Assembly (NCBI RefSeq): GCF_014236855.1
Contig: NZ_CP051261.1
Span: forward strand, 4,154,001 to 4,218,000
Reading direction: 5' to 3'
DNA: 64,000 bases
From: Xanthomonas sp. SI
GTDB lineage: Bacteria > Pseudomonadota > Gammaproteobacteria > Xanthomonadales > Xanthomonadaceae
Below the pieces are notes generated by a model. That model searched no databases. It worked only from the letters and a program-made list of their open reading frames with translations, and was not told the origin of the DNA. Shown here one piece after another: positions 55,291 through 63,906 of the stretch. A program made the position numbers and the translations under genes. Positions within the stretch are counted from its first letter, which is position 1. Every line of letters starts with the position of its first letter.

Positions 55291-56868
55291 TCAGTGCAGC
55301 GGCACGCTCAGGCTCGACGGCGCGGCCGCCGGCGAACTGAAGCTGACGCTGCCGCCGAAACGGCTGGCCGAGCTGTAGCGCGGATCGGTGGTGTCCACCA
55401 CCAGCACCAGGCGATTGCCGGCCGGGATATCGGCGGCGGTCGCCTGCAGCGGCAGGTCGATCGTGGTCGCCACGCCCGGAGTCGCGTTGCGCAGCGTGTA
55501 CGGCGCGTGGCTGAGCAGTTGCGCCACGCCGAGCCCGTTCATGCTGTACAGGTAGGCGAACAGCGACACATTGGCCTCGCTCGGGGTCACCGTCACCCGC
55601 AGCGACGGGCTGCCGGCCAGGCGCTTGGCGCTGGTGTACACCGGCCCGCTCCACACCGCCGCGCCGTTGCGATCCACCAGCGGGATCGAGGTGGTGACCG
55701 GCTGGCCAAGGCCCTGCAGCAGGCCGCTGACCAGCAGCACGCCCGAATCGGCAAGGGTCGGTACGCCGGTGGCGATGCCCTTGCTCCAACCGCTGCTGGT
55801 GCTGTTGGTCAGCGTGCCGGTCGCGATCAGGCCGCTCGGGCGGGTCAGCCCATAGCGGGTCGCGCCGGCCTGCACGCTGTTCCAGTCGGCGTAGCGCAGC
55901 CAGGTGCCGTTGAGCGTGGCCAGTTGCACCGGCTGCTCGCTGTCCACGCCGTTGGCCTGGCCCTTGAGGTAATGGTCGAACCAGCGGGTGGTTTCCGTGT
56001 AGACCTCGTTGGGCAGGCCGAGCGCGCCCGGCAGTTCGGCCGTGGCGTGATCGCCCTGGCTGAACATCAGGTGCTTGGGCCCGCTCAGGCGGTTGTACAG
56101 GTCGATGTACTGGTTCGGCGGGAACAGGCCGTCGTTGAACGCGTTGGCCATCAGCACCGCAGTGCCGTTGCGGTTGAGCGCCTGCACTTCGTTGATCACG
56201 CTGCGCTCGCCGGCCTTGGGCAGGAAGCCCTGCACCGCGCCGTCGTAGTCGCCGACCGCGACCCGCGCGCTGATCTGCGCCAGGTCCGGCCCGGGCCGGC
56301 CGGTGATCGCGCCGGAGGCCACCAGCAGGCCGACGCCCTGTTCGCTGACCGTGGCGTTCGCGTACAGCGAGGCCTGCAGGTCGGCCCAGCCGCTGAGCGC
56401 GGCCACCGCCTTGATCCGCGGATCGCGTGCGGCGGCGAGCAGGCTGGTGCCGGCACCGTAGGAAATGCCGGACACGCCGATCGCCTTGGCATTGGCCGGA
56501 GTATTGGCCAGCGCCCAGTCGATCACCGTGCTGACGTCTTCCACCGTCGGCGCTCCGGCGATATCGATCACGCCTGCCGAATCCCAGAACCCGCGCGAGG
56601 TGTAGCTGACCACCACGTAGCCGTTGCTGGCCAGTTCGCTGGCGCGGCCCACGTATTCCAGGTTGGGCAGCGACCAACTGGCCGGCATCACCACCAGCGG
56701 GAACGGCCCGGTCCCCTGCCCCTGCGGCACCAGCACCAGCGCGCCGAGCTTGGTGCCGTCCCAACTGGAAATGGTCTGGTACTGCTTGCTGAAACCTCCG
56801 GCGGACGCGGCGGATGAGAACAACAGCATCGCGCACAGGGCGATGCAGAGGGACACGGACATACGCAT
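55291..56868 (-). CDS. CocE/NonD-type (S15-like) secreted serine hydrolase
   Basis: 525 residues with a signal peptide ending ASA (near 25). The alpha/beta hydrolase core has the nucleophile in GVSGISYGAG, the acid/His pair in NDGLFPP and SQGDHATAE, and the pattern GYVVVSYTSRGFWDSAG of the X-Pro dipeptidyl-peptidase (S15)/CocE group. A C-terminal jelly-roll-like domain follows (ADIPAGNRLVLVVDTTDPRYSS). It probably acts on esters or peptides in the periplasm or outside the cell. The start at 56868 has GGGAGG six bases upstream. It is monocistronic. Confidence 0.9.
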   Translation of the reverse strand: MRMSVSLCIALCAMLLFSSAASAGGFSKQYQTISSWDGTKLGALVLVPQGQGTGPFPLVVMPASWSLPNLEYVGRASELASNGYVVVSYTSRGFWDSAGVIDIAGAPTVEDVSTVIDWALANTPANAKAIGVSGISYGAGTSLLAAARDPRIKAVAALSGWADLQASLYANATVSEQGVGLLVASGAITGRPGPDLAQISARVAVGDYDGAVQGFLPKAGERSVINEVQALNRNGTAVLMANAFNDGLFPPNQYIDLYNRLSGPKHLMFSQGDHATAELPGALGLPNEVYTETTRWFDHYLKGQANGVDSEQPVQLATLNGTWLRYADWNSVQAGATRYGLTRPSGLIATGTLTNSTSSGWSKGIATGVPTLADSGVLLVSGLLQGLGQPVTTSIPLVDRNGAAVWSGPVYTSAKRLAGSPSLRVTVTPSEANVSLFAYLYSMNGLGVAQLLSHAPYTLRNATPGVATTIDLPLQATAADIPAGNRLVLVVDTTDPRYSSASRFGGSVSFSSPAAAPSSLSVPLH

Positions 56869-57343
56869 GTACTGCCTCCCAAACGGCGCCAGGTCGGAAT
56901 GGCCCAGCTGCCAGAAACGGTTACGGGTACGCGATGCGGGGGAATCGGGCGTCGCGACCATACCAGTCGGTACGGACAAGTTCACGCCGCAGTGCGGCAC
57001 GGTATGGTGGGTTCTTGCTGCCTATTAGGTTCTCAGTTGGTCCGCCGTCTTTGCTTCGGCCATACCCTCATCCGCCCCTGCGGGGCACCTTCTCCCGAGG
57101 GGAGAAGGGAACAACCGCGGTGTGCTTTAACCCCTCTCCCACCGGGAGAGGGGTTGAGGTGAGGGTACGGCGCGAAGCGGCTCGCGGAGTTGGGTGCACG
57201 AGGCTTGCGCCCGTACCCTCATCCGCCCCTCCAGGGCACCTTCTCCCGAGGGGAGAAGGAACAGCCGCGGTGTGCTTTAGCCCCTCTCCCACCGGGAGAG
57301 GGGTTGGGGTGAGGGTCCGGCGCGAAGCGGCTCGCGGACTTCC
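56869..57343. other. Gene-free interval between CocE-like gene and thiL
   Basis: 475 bases: the upstream region of the hydrolase (56869-57061), in which I see nothing clear, then the repeat array 57062-57341 that touches the end of thiL. Confidence 0.75.
57062..57341. repeat. Tandem array of CCCTCATCCGCCCCT...GGGAGAGGGG repeats
   Basis: Two copies of the same roughly 130-base unit as at 16928-17280, with hairpins CTTCTCCC/GGGGAGAAGG and CCCCTCTCCCACC/GGGAGAGGGG and the phrase GGCGCGAAGCG. It ends two bases from the thiL stop codon. Confidence 0.9.
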
Positions 57344-58321
57344 CTACCCGACGAAAAAATGCTCGTAGCCTCGCCGCGGCGGCTGCCAGGGCTGGCCGTC
57401 CGCATCGCGCACGACGATGCCGCCGCCGGCGACGATGCGGCCGATCGGCGTCGCTTCCTCGCCGATCGCCTGCAGCGCCTGCACGATGGCCGCGCGTTGC
57501 GCCGGTGCGGCGGTGAAGCACAGTTCGTAGTCGTCGCCGCCGCCCAGTTGCCAGGCGTGCACCTGCGCGGCGCTCGCCTCCGCCGGTGCGGCGACTGCCG
57601 GCAATGCGGCCAACCACAGTTCGGCGCCGACGCCGCTGCGCGCGCAGATGTGGTCCAGGTCGGCCAGCAGGCCGTCGGAAATGTCCACGCAGGCATGCGC
57701 CAGGCCGCGCAGGCGCAGCCCGGCCTGGACCCGCGGCGACGGCCGCAGCAGGCGCTGGCGCAGATGTTCGTGCACGGGATCGGCGGCGGCCTTGGCCACG
57801 TCCAGGCGCCCGGCCTGCCACAGCGCCAGCGCCGCGGCGGCCTCGCCAGGGCGGCCGCTGACCCAGATCTCGTCGCCCGGCTGCGCGCCGTCGCGGCGCA
57901 GCGCCGCGCCGGGCGCCACGCTGCCGATCGCGGTGACCGACAGCGACAGCGGCCCGCGCGTGGTGTCGCCGCCGGCCAGCACGATGCCGTGCGCATCGGC
58001 CAGCGCGAAGAAGCCGTCGGCGAAGGCGTCGATCCAGCCGGCATCCTCGTGCGGCAACGACAGCGACAGCGTGCACCAGCGCGGCTGCGCGCCCATCGCG
58101 GCGAGATCGGACAGGTTCACCGCCAGCGTCTTCCAACCCACGTCGGCAGGCGCGGTCTCCAGCGGAAAGTGCACGCCGGCGTTGAGCGTATCGGTGGTGA
58201 TCGCCAGTTGCTCGCCCGGCGGCGGCTGCAGCAGCGCCGCATCGTCGCCGATGCCCAACGGCACGTCCGCATGCGTCCCGATCCGGGCACGCAGGCGATC
58301 GATCAGATCGAATTCGGGCAT
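57344..58321 (-). CDS. thiL: Thiamine-monophosphate kinase ThiL
   Basis: 325 residues, PurM-like fold. Phosphorylates thiamine monophosphate to the active diphosphate. The N-terminal FDLIDRLRA, the ATP/Mg motifs GIGDDAALL and TTDTLNAGVHF, and KTLAVNLSDLAAMGA, GGDTTRG, CVDISDGLLADLDHI and GGGDDYELCFTA are family hallmarks. It follows nusB, as in many gammaproteobacteria (rib-nusB-thiL). The ATG at 58321 lacks a Shine-Dalgarno because an inverted-repeat element ends about five bases upstream. Confidence 0.96.
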   Translation of the reverse strand: MPEFDLIDRLRARIGTHADVPLGIGDDAALLQPPPGEQLAITTDTLNAGVHFPLETAPADVGWKTLAVNLSDLAAMGAQPRWCTLSLSLPHEDAGWIDAFADGFFALADAHGIVLAGGDTTRGPLSLSVTAIGSVAPGAALRRDGAQPGDEIWVSGRPGEAAAALALWQAGRLDVAKAAADPVHEHLRQRLLRPSPRVQAGLRLRGLAHACVDISDGLLADLDHICARSGVGAELWLAALPAVAAPAEASAAQVHAWQLGGGDDYELCFTAAPAQRAAIVQALQAIGEEATPIGRIVAGGGIVVRDADGQPWQPPRRGYEHFFVG

Positions 58322-58326
58322 TTGTG

Positions 58327-58442
58327 GGGCCGGGATTGGGGATTCGGCATTCGGGATTGGCAACAGCGAAGCGACGGCCGTGGTCTGCGCGGGAATGCCG
58401 CTTTAGCGAATCCCTCAATCCCCAATGCCCAATCCCGCGCCG
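58327..58442. repeat. GGGATTC-type inverted-repeat element (11), nusB-thiL junction
   Basis: The left arm starts GCCGGGATTGGGGATTCGG about six bases upstream of the thiL ATG. The right arm ends at the nusB stop (TAA at 58443-58445). The loop is about 45 bases and the element fills the entire junction. Confidence 0.9.
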
Positions 58443-58922
58443 TTAGGCGCCGCCAGCGCCACCCGACTCCACCGTGCGCCATTCCAGCGCGGCGCGGTCG
58501 AGCACGCCGTTGACGTAGGTGTGGCCGTGTTCGGAGCCGAACCGCTTGGCGGTTTCGATGGCTTCGTTGATCACCACGCGGTACGGCACGTCGTGGCGGT
58601 GCAGCAGTTCGTAGGCGGCCAGGCGCAGCACCGCGCGCTCGATCGCGTCCACTTCCTCGACGGTGCGGTCCAGGTAGCCGACCAGCGCCGCATCCAGTTC
58701 GGCGCGGTGCTTGAGCACGCCTTCGACCAGGTTCTCGAAGTAGACCAGGTCGGCGATCTCGTGCGCCTGCTCGTGCGCGAACTGCGCAATCACGTGCTGC
58801 GTGGTGCCGCCGGCGATCTGCCAGGCGTAGATCGCCTGCAGCGCACGCCGGCGCGCGCGCGAACGCAGCACCGGATCGACGCCGTCGCGGCGGACATGCT
58901 TGTGGCCAGCGGGCTTGTTCAT
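58443..58922 (-). CDS. nusB: Transcription antitermination factor NusB
   Basis: 159 residues, all-helical. With NusE (S10) it binds boxA RNA in rRNA transcripts. [73 protein letters not shown] helices and [17 protein letters not shown] are conserved. The ATG overlaps the ribH stop (ATGA), giving the classical ribH-nusB pair. Confidence 0.96.
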   Translation of the reverse strand: MNKPAGHKHVRRDGVDPVLRSRARRRALQAIYAWQIAGGTTQHVIAQFAHEQAHEIADLVYFENLVEGVLKHRAELDAALVGYLDRTVEEVDAIERAVLRLAAYELLHRHDVPYRVVINEAIETAKRFGSEHGHTYVNGVLDRAALEWRTVESGGAGGA

Positions 58923-59386
58923 CGCAGCAGCTCCAGGAGATTGACCATTTCCAGCGCGGTCAGCGCCGCTTCCTCGCCCTTGTTGCCATGGCTGCCGCCG
59001 GCGCGCGCCTCGGCATCCTCGACCTGCTCCACCGCCAGCACGCCGTTGAGCACTGGGATGCGGAAGTCCAGCGATACCCGCAGCAAGCCTTCGGCGCAGC
59101 CATCGGCCACGTGTTCGTAGTGGCGGGTGTCGCCGCGGATCACGCAACCCAGCGCGATGATCGCCGCGTGCTTGCCGGCGGCGGCCAGGCGCGCGGCGGC
59201 CAGCGGCAGTTCCCACGCGCCGGGCACGCGGATCACGTCCACCGCCTCGTCGGCGATGCCGTTGCCGGACAGGCTCTCCCGCGCGCCGGCGACCAGCACG
59301 TCGGTGATGCGCGCGTTCCAGCGGCTGGCGATGATCGCGAAACGGGCCGCTGCAGGAGCGCGGAGGTCGCCTTCGTAGTGGGTCAT
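58919..59386 (-). CDS. ribH: Lumazine synthase RibH
   Basis: 155 residues. Condenses the RibB product (dihydroxybutanone phosphate) with the RibD product to dimethyl-ribityllumazine. [46 protein letters not shown] with its catalytic His, and [15 protein letters not shown] with [14 protein letters not shown] are conserved. It is a shell-forming enzyme in many bacteria. It belongs to the riboswitch-controlled ribE-ribB-ribH-nusB-thiL unit. Confidence 0.97.
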   Translation of the reverse strand: MTHYEGDLRAPAAARFAIIASRWNARITDVLVAGARESLSGNGIADEAVDVIRVPGAWELPLAAARLAAAGKHAAIIALGCVIRGDTRHYEHVADGCAEGLLRVSLDFRIPVLNGVLAVEQVEDAEARAGGSHGNKGEEAALTALEMVNLLELLR

Positions 59387-59435
59387 GGCGGTGGCAGGTT
59401 CAGTGGGTGGGAGAGTTTAGCAGGCGGCGTGTTTG

Positions 59436-59533
59436 GGGCCGGGGACCGGAAGCGCTTGCAGCGCCGATAGCGAAGCAGCGCATGGGCATCAGCCTTTTCC
59501 GAATCCCGAATCCCGAATCCCGAATCCCGGCTC
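59436..59533. repeat. GGGATTC-type inverted-repeat element (12), ribB-ribH junction
   Basis: The right arm (about 59501-59533) has four GAATCCC units and is read into the end of ribB. The left arm (about 59436-59460, GGGGCCGGGGACCGG) is strongly decayed, so the hairpin is probably no longer perfect. Confidence 0.75.
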
Positions 59534-60649
59534 CAACTCCACATGCTCCACCACCTCCAGCCCGAACCCGGCCAGGCCGACCTGGCGGCGCGGCGTGCCC
59601 AGCACGCGCAGCTTGCCCAGGCCCAGGTCGGCCAGGATCTGGCTGCCGGCGCCGTTGCGCCGCCACTGCCCCACGTCCTTGCTGTTGGCGACCACGTCCG
59701 GCTGCTTGCGCAGCCGCGCCAGCAGCGCCTGGCTGTCGCGCGGCGCCGACAGCACCACCATGACCCCGCTGTCGGCGGCGGCGATCGCGCGCAGCGCGTC
59801 GCTGGCGGCCACGCCGAAATCGTCGCGGCGCCAGTGCAGCAGGTCGGCCAGCGGGTTCTCCACCTGCACCCGCACCAGAGTCGGCGTGTCCGCGTCCGGG
59901 GCGCCGCGGACCAGCGCGAAATGCAGGTCGTGGGCGATGCGGTCGCGGTAGGTGACCAGAGTGAAGCCGCCGAACTCGGTCTCGATGCTGCGCTCGTCGA
60001 TGCGCTCGACGGTGTGCTCGGTGGCCAGGCGGTAGGCGATCAGGTCGGCGATCGAGCCCATCTTCAGCCCGTGCAGGCGCGCGAACTCCTCCAGCTGCGG
60101 ACGCCGCGCCATGCTGCCGTCGGGATTGAGCACTTCCACCAGTACCCCGGCCGGCTCCAGCCCGGCCAGCAGCGGCAGGTCGCCGGCGGCCTCGGTGTGG
60201 CCGGCGCGGGTCAGCACGCCGCCGGGCTGGGCGATCAGCGGGAAGATGTGCCCGGGCTGGCTCAGGTCGTGCGGCTTGGCATCGGGTTTGACCGCGGTGC
60301 GCACGGTATGCGCGCGGTCGTAGGCCGAGATGCCGGTGGTGACGCCCTCGGCGGCCTCGATGCTGACGGTGAAGTTGGTGTGGAACTGCGCGGTGTTGTG
60401 CTGGACCATCGGCGCCAGCCCGAGCTGCGCGCAGCGCTCGCGGGTCAGCGACAGGCACACCAGGCCGCGCGCATGGGTGACCATGAAATTGATGTCCGAG
60501 GGCTTGACCAGCTCGGCGGCCATGATCAGGTCGCCCTCGTTCTCGCGGTCCTCGTCGTCGACGATGACCACCATGCGGCCGGCGCGGATTTCCTCCAGCA
60601 GCTCGGGGACGGGGGCGAAGTTCAGGCTGGGGGCGGTGGATGGCGACAT
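59489..60649 (-). CDS. ribB: 3,4-Dihydroxy-2-butanone-4-phosphate synthase with degenerate GTP-cyclohydrolase-II domain
   Basis: 386 residues. Residues 1-205 are Rib[62 protein letters not shown] and [10 protein letters not shown], which make dihydroxybutanone phosphate from ribulose-5-phosphate. The C-terminal half resembles GTP cyclohydrolase II, but the three zinc-binding cysteines and CDC motif are absent (it reads [18 protein letters not shown]), so it cannot make the pyrimidine precursor; a separate RibA is expected elsewhere. The last dozen residues ([14 protein letters not shown]) come from a repeat arm. Confidence 0.93.
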   Translation of the reverse strand: MSPSTAPSLNFAPVPELLEEIRAGRMVVIVDDEDRENEGDLIMAAELVKPSDINFMVTHARGLVCLSLTRERCAQLGLAPMVQHNTAQFHTNFTVSIEAAEGVTTGISAYDRAHTVRTAVKPDAKPHDLSQPGHIFPLIAQPGGVLTRAGHTEAAGDLPLLAGLEPAGVLVEVLNPDGSMARRPQLEEFARLHGLKMGSIADLIAYRLATEHTVERIDERSIETEFGGFTLVTYRDRIAHDLHFALVRGAPDADTPTLVRVQVENPLADLLHWRRDDFGVAASDALRAIAAADSGVMVVLSAPRDSQALLARLRKQPDVVANSKDVGQWRRNGAGSQILADLGLGKLRVLGTPRRQVGLAGFGLEVVEHVELEPGFGIRDSGFGKG

Positions 60650-60731
60650 GAGGGACTCGCAGAAGACGGAAGGCGCCGCGCGCCGCCGCGGGCAGCGACG
60701 ACGGCACGGCAGATGACGGAAGCGGCGCAGG

Positions 60732-61331
60732 TCAGCCCTGGCGGCCGTGCAGCAGGCGTTCGACGTAGCGCGCGACCAGGTCGATCTCCAGGTTCACCGC
60801 CGCGCCGACCGCGGTATGCGCGAACGCGGTGTTCGCCACCGTGTGCGGGATCAGCGCCACCTCGAAGCCGGCGTCGTCCACGTCGTTGACGGTCAGGCTG
60901 ACCCCGTCCACGCAGATCGAGCCCTTCTTGGCGATGTAGCGCAGCAGCGCCGAGGGCGCGGCGAAGCGCCAGCGTTGCGCGCGCGCGTCCTCGTGGACCG
61001 ACAGCACGCTGCCGAGGCCATCGACATGGCCGCTGACCAGATGCCCGCCGAGCCGGTCGGTCGGGCGCATCGCCCGCTCCAGGTTCAACGCCGCGCCTTC
61101 GGCGAGCGCGCCGAGCGTGGTCAGGGACAGGGTTTCGGTGGACGCATCGGCCTGGAACGACGCCGCGTCGAAGGCGACGACGGTCAAGCACACGCCGTTG
61201 ACCGCGATGCTCTCGCCGAGTTGCACATCGGCGAACGGCAGGCTGCCGGTGGAGAAGGTGAAGCGGATATCGCCGCCCTGCGGCTGGCTTGCGGCCAGGC
61301 GGCCGACGCCTTCGATGATTCCGGTGAACAT
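60732..61331 (-). CDS. ribE: Riboflavin synthase RibE
   Basis: 199 residues made of two similar lumazine-binding barrels: MFTGIIEGVGRL with ESIAVNGVCLTVV (residues 1-90) and HLVSGHVDGLGSVLS with KGSICVDGVSLTVNDV (95-190). It dismutates two lumazines into riboflavin. The start at 61331 (MFTGII) is universal. It is the first gene after the FMN riboswitch and so the direct target of feedback control. Confidence 0.97.
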   Translation of the reverse strand: MFTGIIEGVGRLAASQPQGGDIRFTFSTGSLPFADVQLGESIAVNGVCLTVVAFDAASFQADASTETLSLTTLGALAEGAALNLERAMRPTDRLGGHLVSGHVDGLGSVLSVHEDARAQRWRFAAPSALLRYIAKKGSICVDGVSLTVNDVDDAGFEVALIPHTVANTAFAHTAVGAAVNLEIDLVARYVERLLHGRQG

Positions 61332-61412
61332 AAACGTTTCTCGCAAGGATGGTGAGCGAAAAACGCCACAAGGCATACAGGCACGCGCACAGCCGCAAGG
61401 CTGCGCGAAGGC

Positions 61413-61580
61413 CGTCTTCTTTCATCCGGACTATACCGTCGGCTCCGGCATCGGACCGGATCTGCTGACCTTGCGTCATCGCACCCGCACCTGCGTGCCG
61501 GACCGACGACCCAAGCGCTCGCGGGCTCGTGCGCGAACGCACCTACCGCCGGTGGGGAATCGCACCCCGCCCTGAAGACG
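61413..61580 (-). promoter_or_regulatory. FMN riboswitch (RFN element)
   Basis: On the minus strand, P1 CGTCTTC...GAAGACG encloses the conserved RFN sequence: GGGCGGGGTGCGATTCCCCA, CCGGCGGTA, AGCCCGCGAGC, GGTCAGCAGATCCGGT, GATGCCGGAGCCGACGGT and AGTCCGGATG. It ends about 80 bases before the ribE ATG, leaving room for an expression platform. A strong hairpin (GCGCAGCC/GGCTGTGCGC) and a small GCC-TTGT-GGC-GTTTTT follow. FMN binding would switch off ribE and the genes behind it. Confidence 0.96.
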
Positions 61581-61736
61581 TTTGTGGTTGCCGGCGAACC
61601 GGCGTGCGCATTCTAGCAGGGCGCGGCTTGGCACCCGCTGCGGCGGGCGGGCCACCGGTGGGACGTAGCGTCGCGGCGAAGGCGGCAACCGTGCGCTGTG
61701 GCGGCAGCACGCCGGCGCAGCGGATGGCGATTGCTG
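61581..61736. other. Spacer between ribD stop and the FMN riboswitch
   Basis: 156 bases with no gene. As the riboswitch is immediately downstream on the minus strand, its promoter should lie here, but I see no convincing -35/-10 pair. Confidence 0.5.
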
Positions 61737-62870
61737 TTACCCCGCGTCCACCGCCACCGGCCGCAGCAGCAGGCGCAGGTCGTCGCCGATCTGGCGCGTC
61801 TCCAGCAACTGCAGCGGCACGCGCTGGGCCATGGTGTCGATGCCCAGCCCGGCCAGCAGCGGGCGCGCGTCGCCGCCGAGCAGCAGTGGCGCCAGGTACA
61901 GCAGCAGTTCGTCGACCAGGCCGGCGCGCAGCAGCGCGCCGCTCAGGGTCGCGCCGGCCTCGACCTGCACCTCGTTGATGCCGCGCGCGGCGAGCAGACG
62001 CAGCACCGCGTCCAGGTCGAAGCGGCCCGACTGCAATGCGACCGCGGCGAACTCGACGCCAGGCAGCGAGGGCGACGCCACGCCCGGCGCATGCAGATAT
62101 AGGGTCGGCGCCGCAGCGTCGCGCACCTTGGCCTGCTGCAGCGTGCGCAGTTGCGCATCCAGCACCACGCGCAACGGCGGTACGACTTCGGTGGCGTCGT
62201 CCAGGCGCACGCTCAGCGACGGATCGTCGGCCAGCACGGTGCCGGCGCCGGTGAGGATCGCCCCGGCGCGCGCGCGCCAATGCTGCACGTCCTGGCGCGC
62301 GGCCGCGCCGGTGATCCATTTCGATTCGCCGCTGGCCAGCGCGGTGCGCCCGTCCAGGCTGGCGCCGAGCTTGACCCGCAGCCACGGCCGGCCGCGTTCC
62401 ACCCGCGACAGGAAGCCGCGATTCAGCGCGCGCGCCTGCGCGTCCATCAGCCCGAAACGAACCTCGATGCCGGCTTCGCGCAGCAGCGCGAAGCCGCCGC
62501 CGTTGACCTGCGGAAACGGATCGGCCATCGCCGCCACCACCCGCGCCACCCCGGCTTCGATCAGCGCCAGCGCGCACGGCGGGGTGCGCCCGTAGTGCGC
62601 GCACGGCTCCAGGGTCACGTAGGCGGTGGCGCCGCGCGCGCGCGCGCCGGCGGCGCGCAGCGCGAACACCTCCGCATGCGGACCGCCCGCGTGCTGGTGA
62701 AAACCCTCGCCCACCACGGCGCCGTCGCGCACGATCACGCAGCCGACCATCGGGTTGGGACGCGTGGTGTAGGCGCCGCGCTCGGCCAGGCGCAGCGCCT
62801 GTGCCATGTACAGATGATCGTCGGCGGAGAAGTCGTTCATGCCGTCCGCGCTCATGACGTCCGCGCTCAT
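61737..62870 (-). CDS. ribD: Bifunctional riboflavin deaminase/reductase RibD
   Basis: 377 residues. The deaminase domain has zinc ligands H65-A-E67 and C90/C99 (PCAHYGRTPPC). The reductase domain starts near 155 (PWLRVKLGASLDGRTALASGESKWITG) and ends EVQVEAGATLSGALL...LAPLLLGGDARP. It performs two successive steps of riboflavin synthesis. Three in-frame ATGs occur within 31 bases because of a 15-base tandem duplication (MSADV/MSADG). I chose the first (62870), which overlaps the GNAT stop (ATGA). It lies upstream of, and so outside, the riboswitch control. Confidence 0.94.
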   Translation of the reverse strand: MSADVMSADGMNDFSADDHLYMAQALRLAERGAYTTRPNPMVGCVIVRDGAVVGEGFHQHAGGPHAEVFALRAAGARARGATAYVTLEPCAHYGRTPPCALALIEAGVARVVAAMADPFPQVNGGGFALLREAGIEVRFGLMDAQARALNRGFLSRVERGRPWLRVKLGASLDGRTALASGESKWITGAAARQDVQHWRARAGAILTGAGTVLADDPSLSVRLDDATEVVPPLRVVLDAQLRTLQQAKVRDAAAPTLYLHAPGVASPSLPGVEFAAVALQSGRFDLDAVLRLLAARGINEVQVEAGATLSGALLRAGLVDELLLYLAPLLLGGDARPLLAGLGIDTMAQRVPLQLLETRQIGDDLRLLLRPVAVDAG

Positions 62871-63358
62871 GCGGTCTGCGCCCGTGCCGCCAGCGCGCCG
62901 GCGTCGATGCGCATCACCGTCACCTGCAGCGGCCCCAGCGGCAGCTGCACATGCGGCTCCCAGCCCAGGCCTTGGTAGTACGGCACCAGCCGCGGTTCGC
63001 AATACAGATACAGATACCCCACCTGCAGCCGCGCCGCGGCCTGCACGCAATGCGCGACCAGTTGCGCGCCGACGCCGCCGCTGCGCGCCTGCGGGCGCAC
63101 GTACAGCGTCGCTAGCCACGGCGAGAACTGGCGGATGCGCGCATCGTCGTTCTGCAGCAGGCTGACCGAACCGAGCCAGTCGTCGCCTTCCAGCGCGATC
63201 CAGCTGGTCGGGATGCGGGTATCGCAGCGGTGGCTGCGCAGGTCGGCCTCGGCCTCGACCACGTTCCACTTCGGCAGCAACGCGCCGAAGGCCTGCAGGT
63301 GTTCGTGCGCCAACGCCGTAATGTGCTGCGGCGCCTCGGCCAGGCAGACGATGCGCAT
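62867..63358 (-). CDS. GNAT-family N-acetyltransferase
   Basis: 163 residues. The GNAT motif A is ATLYVRPQARSGGVGAQLV (RxxGxG/A CoA loop near residue 95), with WIALEGDDWLGSVSLLQND before it and YLYLYCEPRLVPYYQGLGWEP after it. The acceptor is unknown. It lies between nrdR and ribD with short or overlapping junctions, so it is co-transcribed with them. The start at 63358 begins at the first conserved strand. Confidence 0.85.
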   Translation of the reverse strand: MRIVCLAEAPQHITALAHEHLQAFGALLPKWNVVEAEADLRSHRCDTRIPTSWIALEGDDWLGSVSLLQNDDARIRQFSPWLATLYVRPQARSGGVGAQLVAHCVQAAARLQVGYLYLYCEPRLVPYYQGLGWEPHVQLPLGPLQVTVMRIDAGALAARAQTA

Positions 63359-63369
63359 GCCGCCCGCCT

Positions 63370-63900
63370 TCAGCGCTTGCCGGACTTGTCGCCCGGCTTG
63401 TCGGCGCGGACCAGTTCCAGCAGCGGCAACTGCTCGCTGCCCACCGGCAGCTCGCGCTCGAGCTTCTCGATCTCCTCGCGGAAATCGGCCACGTCCTGGA
63501 AGCTGCGGTACACCGAGGCGAAGCGGACGTAGCCGACGTGGTCGAGCTTGCGCAGCTCGGCCATCACGTATTCGCCGACGCGGATCGACGGCAACTCGCG
63601 CTCGCCGGACATGCGCAACTGGTGCACCACCGCACGCACCGCCGCCTCGATCTGCTCCTCGGCCACCGGCCGCTTCTGCAGCGCGCGATCGAAGCTGGTG
63701 CGCAGCTTGCGCGCATCGAAGGCCTCGCGGCCGCCGTCGCTCTTGATCACCGTCGGCAACTTCAGCTCGATCGTCTCCAGCGTGCTGAACCGCTCGCCGC
63801 ACGCCTCGCACTCGCGGCGGCGACGGATCGTCGCGCCGTCCTCGGACACCCGCGAATCGATCACGCGGGTATCGGTGTGCTGGCAGAAGGGGCAGTGCAT
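63370..63900 (-). CDS. nrdR: Ribonucleotide reductase repressor NrdR
   Basis: 176 residues. The zinc ribbon C3-x2-C6 ... C31-x2-C34 (MHCPFC, CEAC) is followed by [20 protein letters not shown] and an ATP-cone domain (about 49-139: [22 protein letters not shown]...[16 protein letters not shown]). It senses (d)ATP and represses nrd genes. The C-terminal tail (SGKR) is Lys-rich. nrdR-ribD adjacency is widespread in proteobacteria. Repeat DNA lies immediately upstream. Confidence 0.97.
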   Translation of the reverse strand: MHCPFCQHTDTRVIDSRVSEDGATIRRRRECEACGERFSTLETIELKLPTVIKSDGGREAFDARKLRTSFDRALQKRPVAEEQIEAAVRAVVHQLRMSGERELPSIRVGEYVMAELRKLDHVGYVRFASVYRSFQDVADFREEIEKLERELPVGSEQLPLLELVRADKPGDKSGKR

Positions 63901-63906
63901 TCAGAG

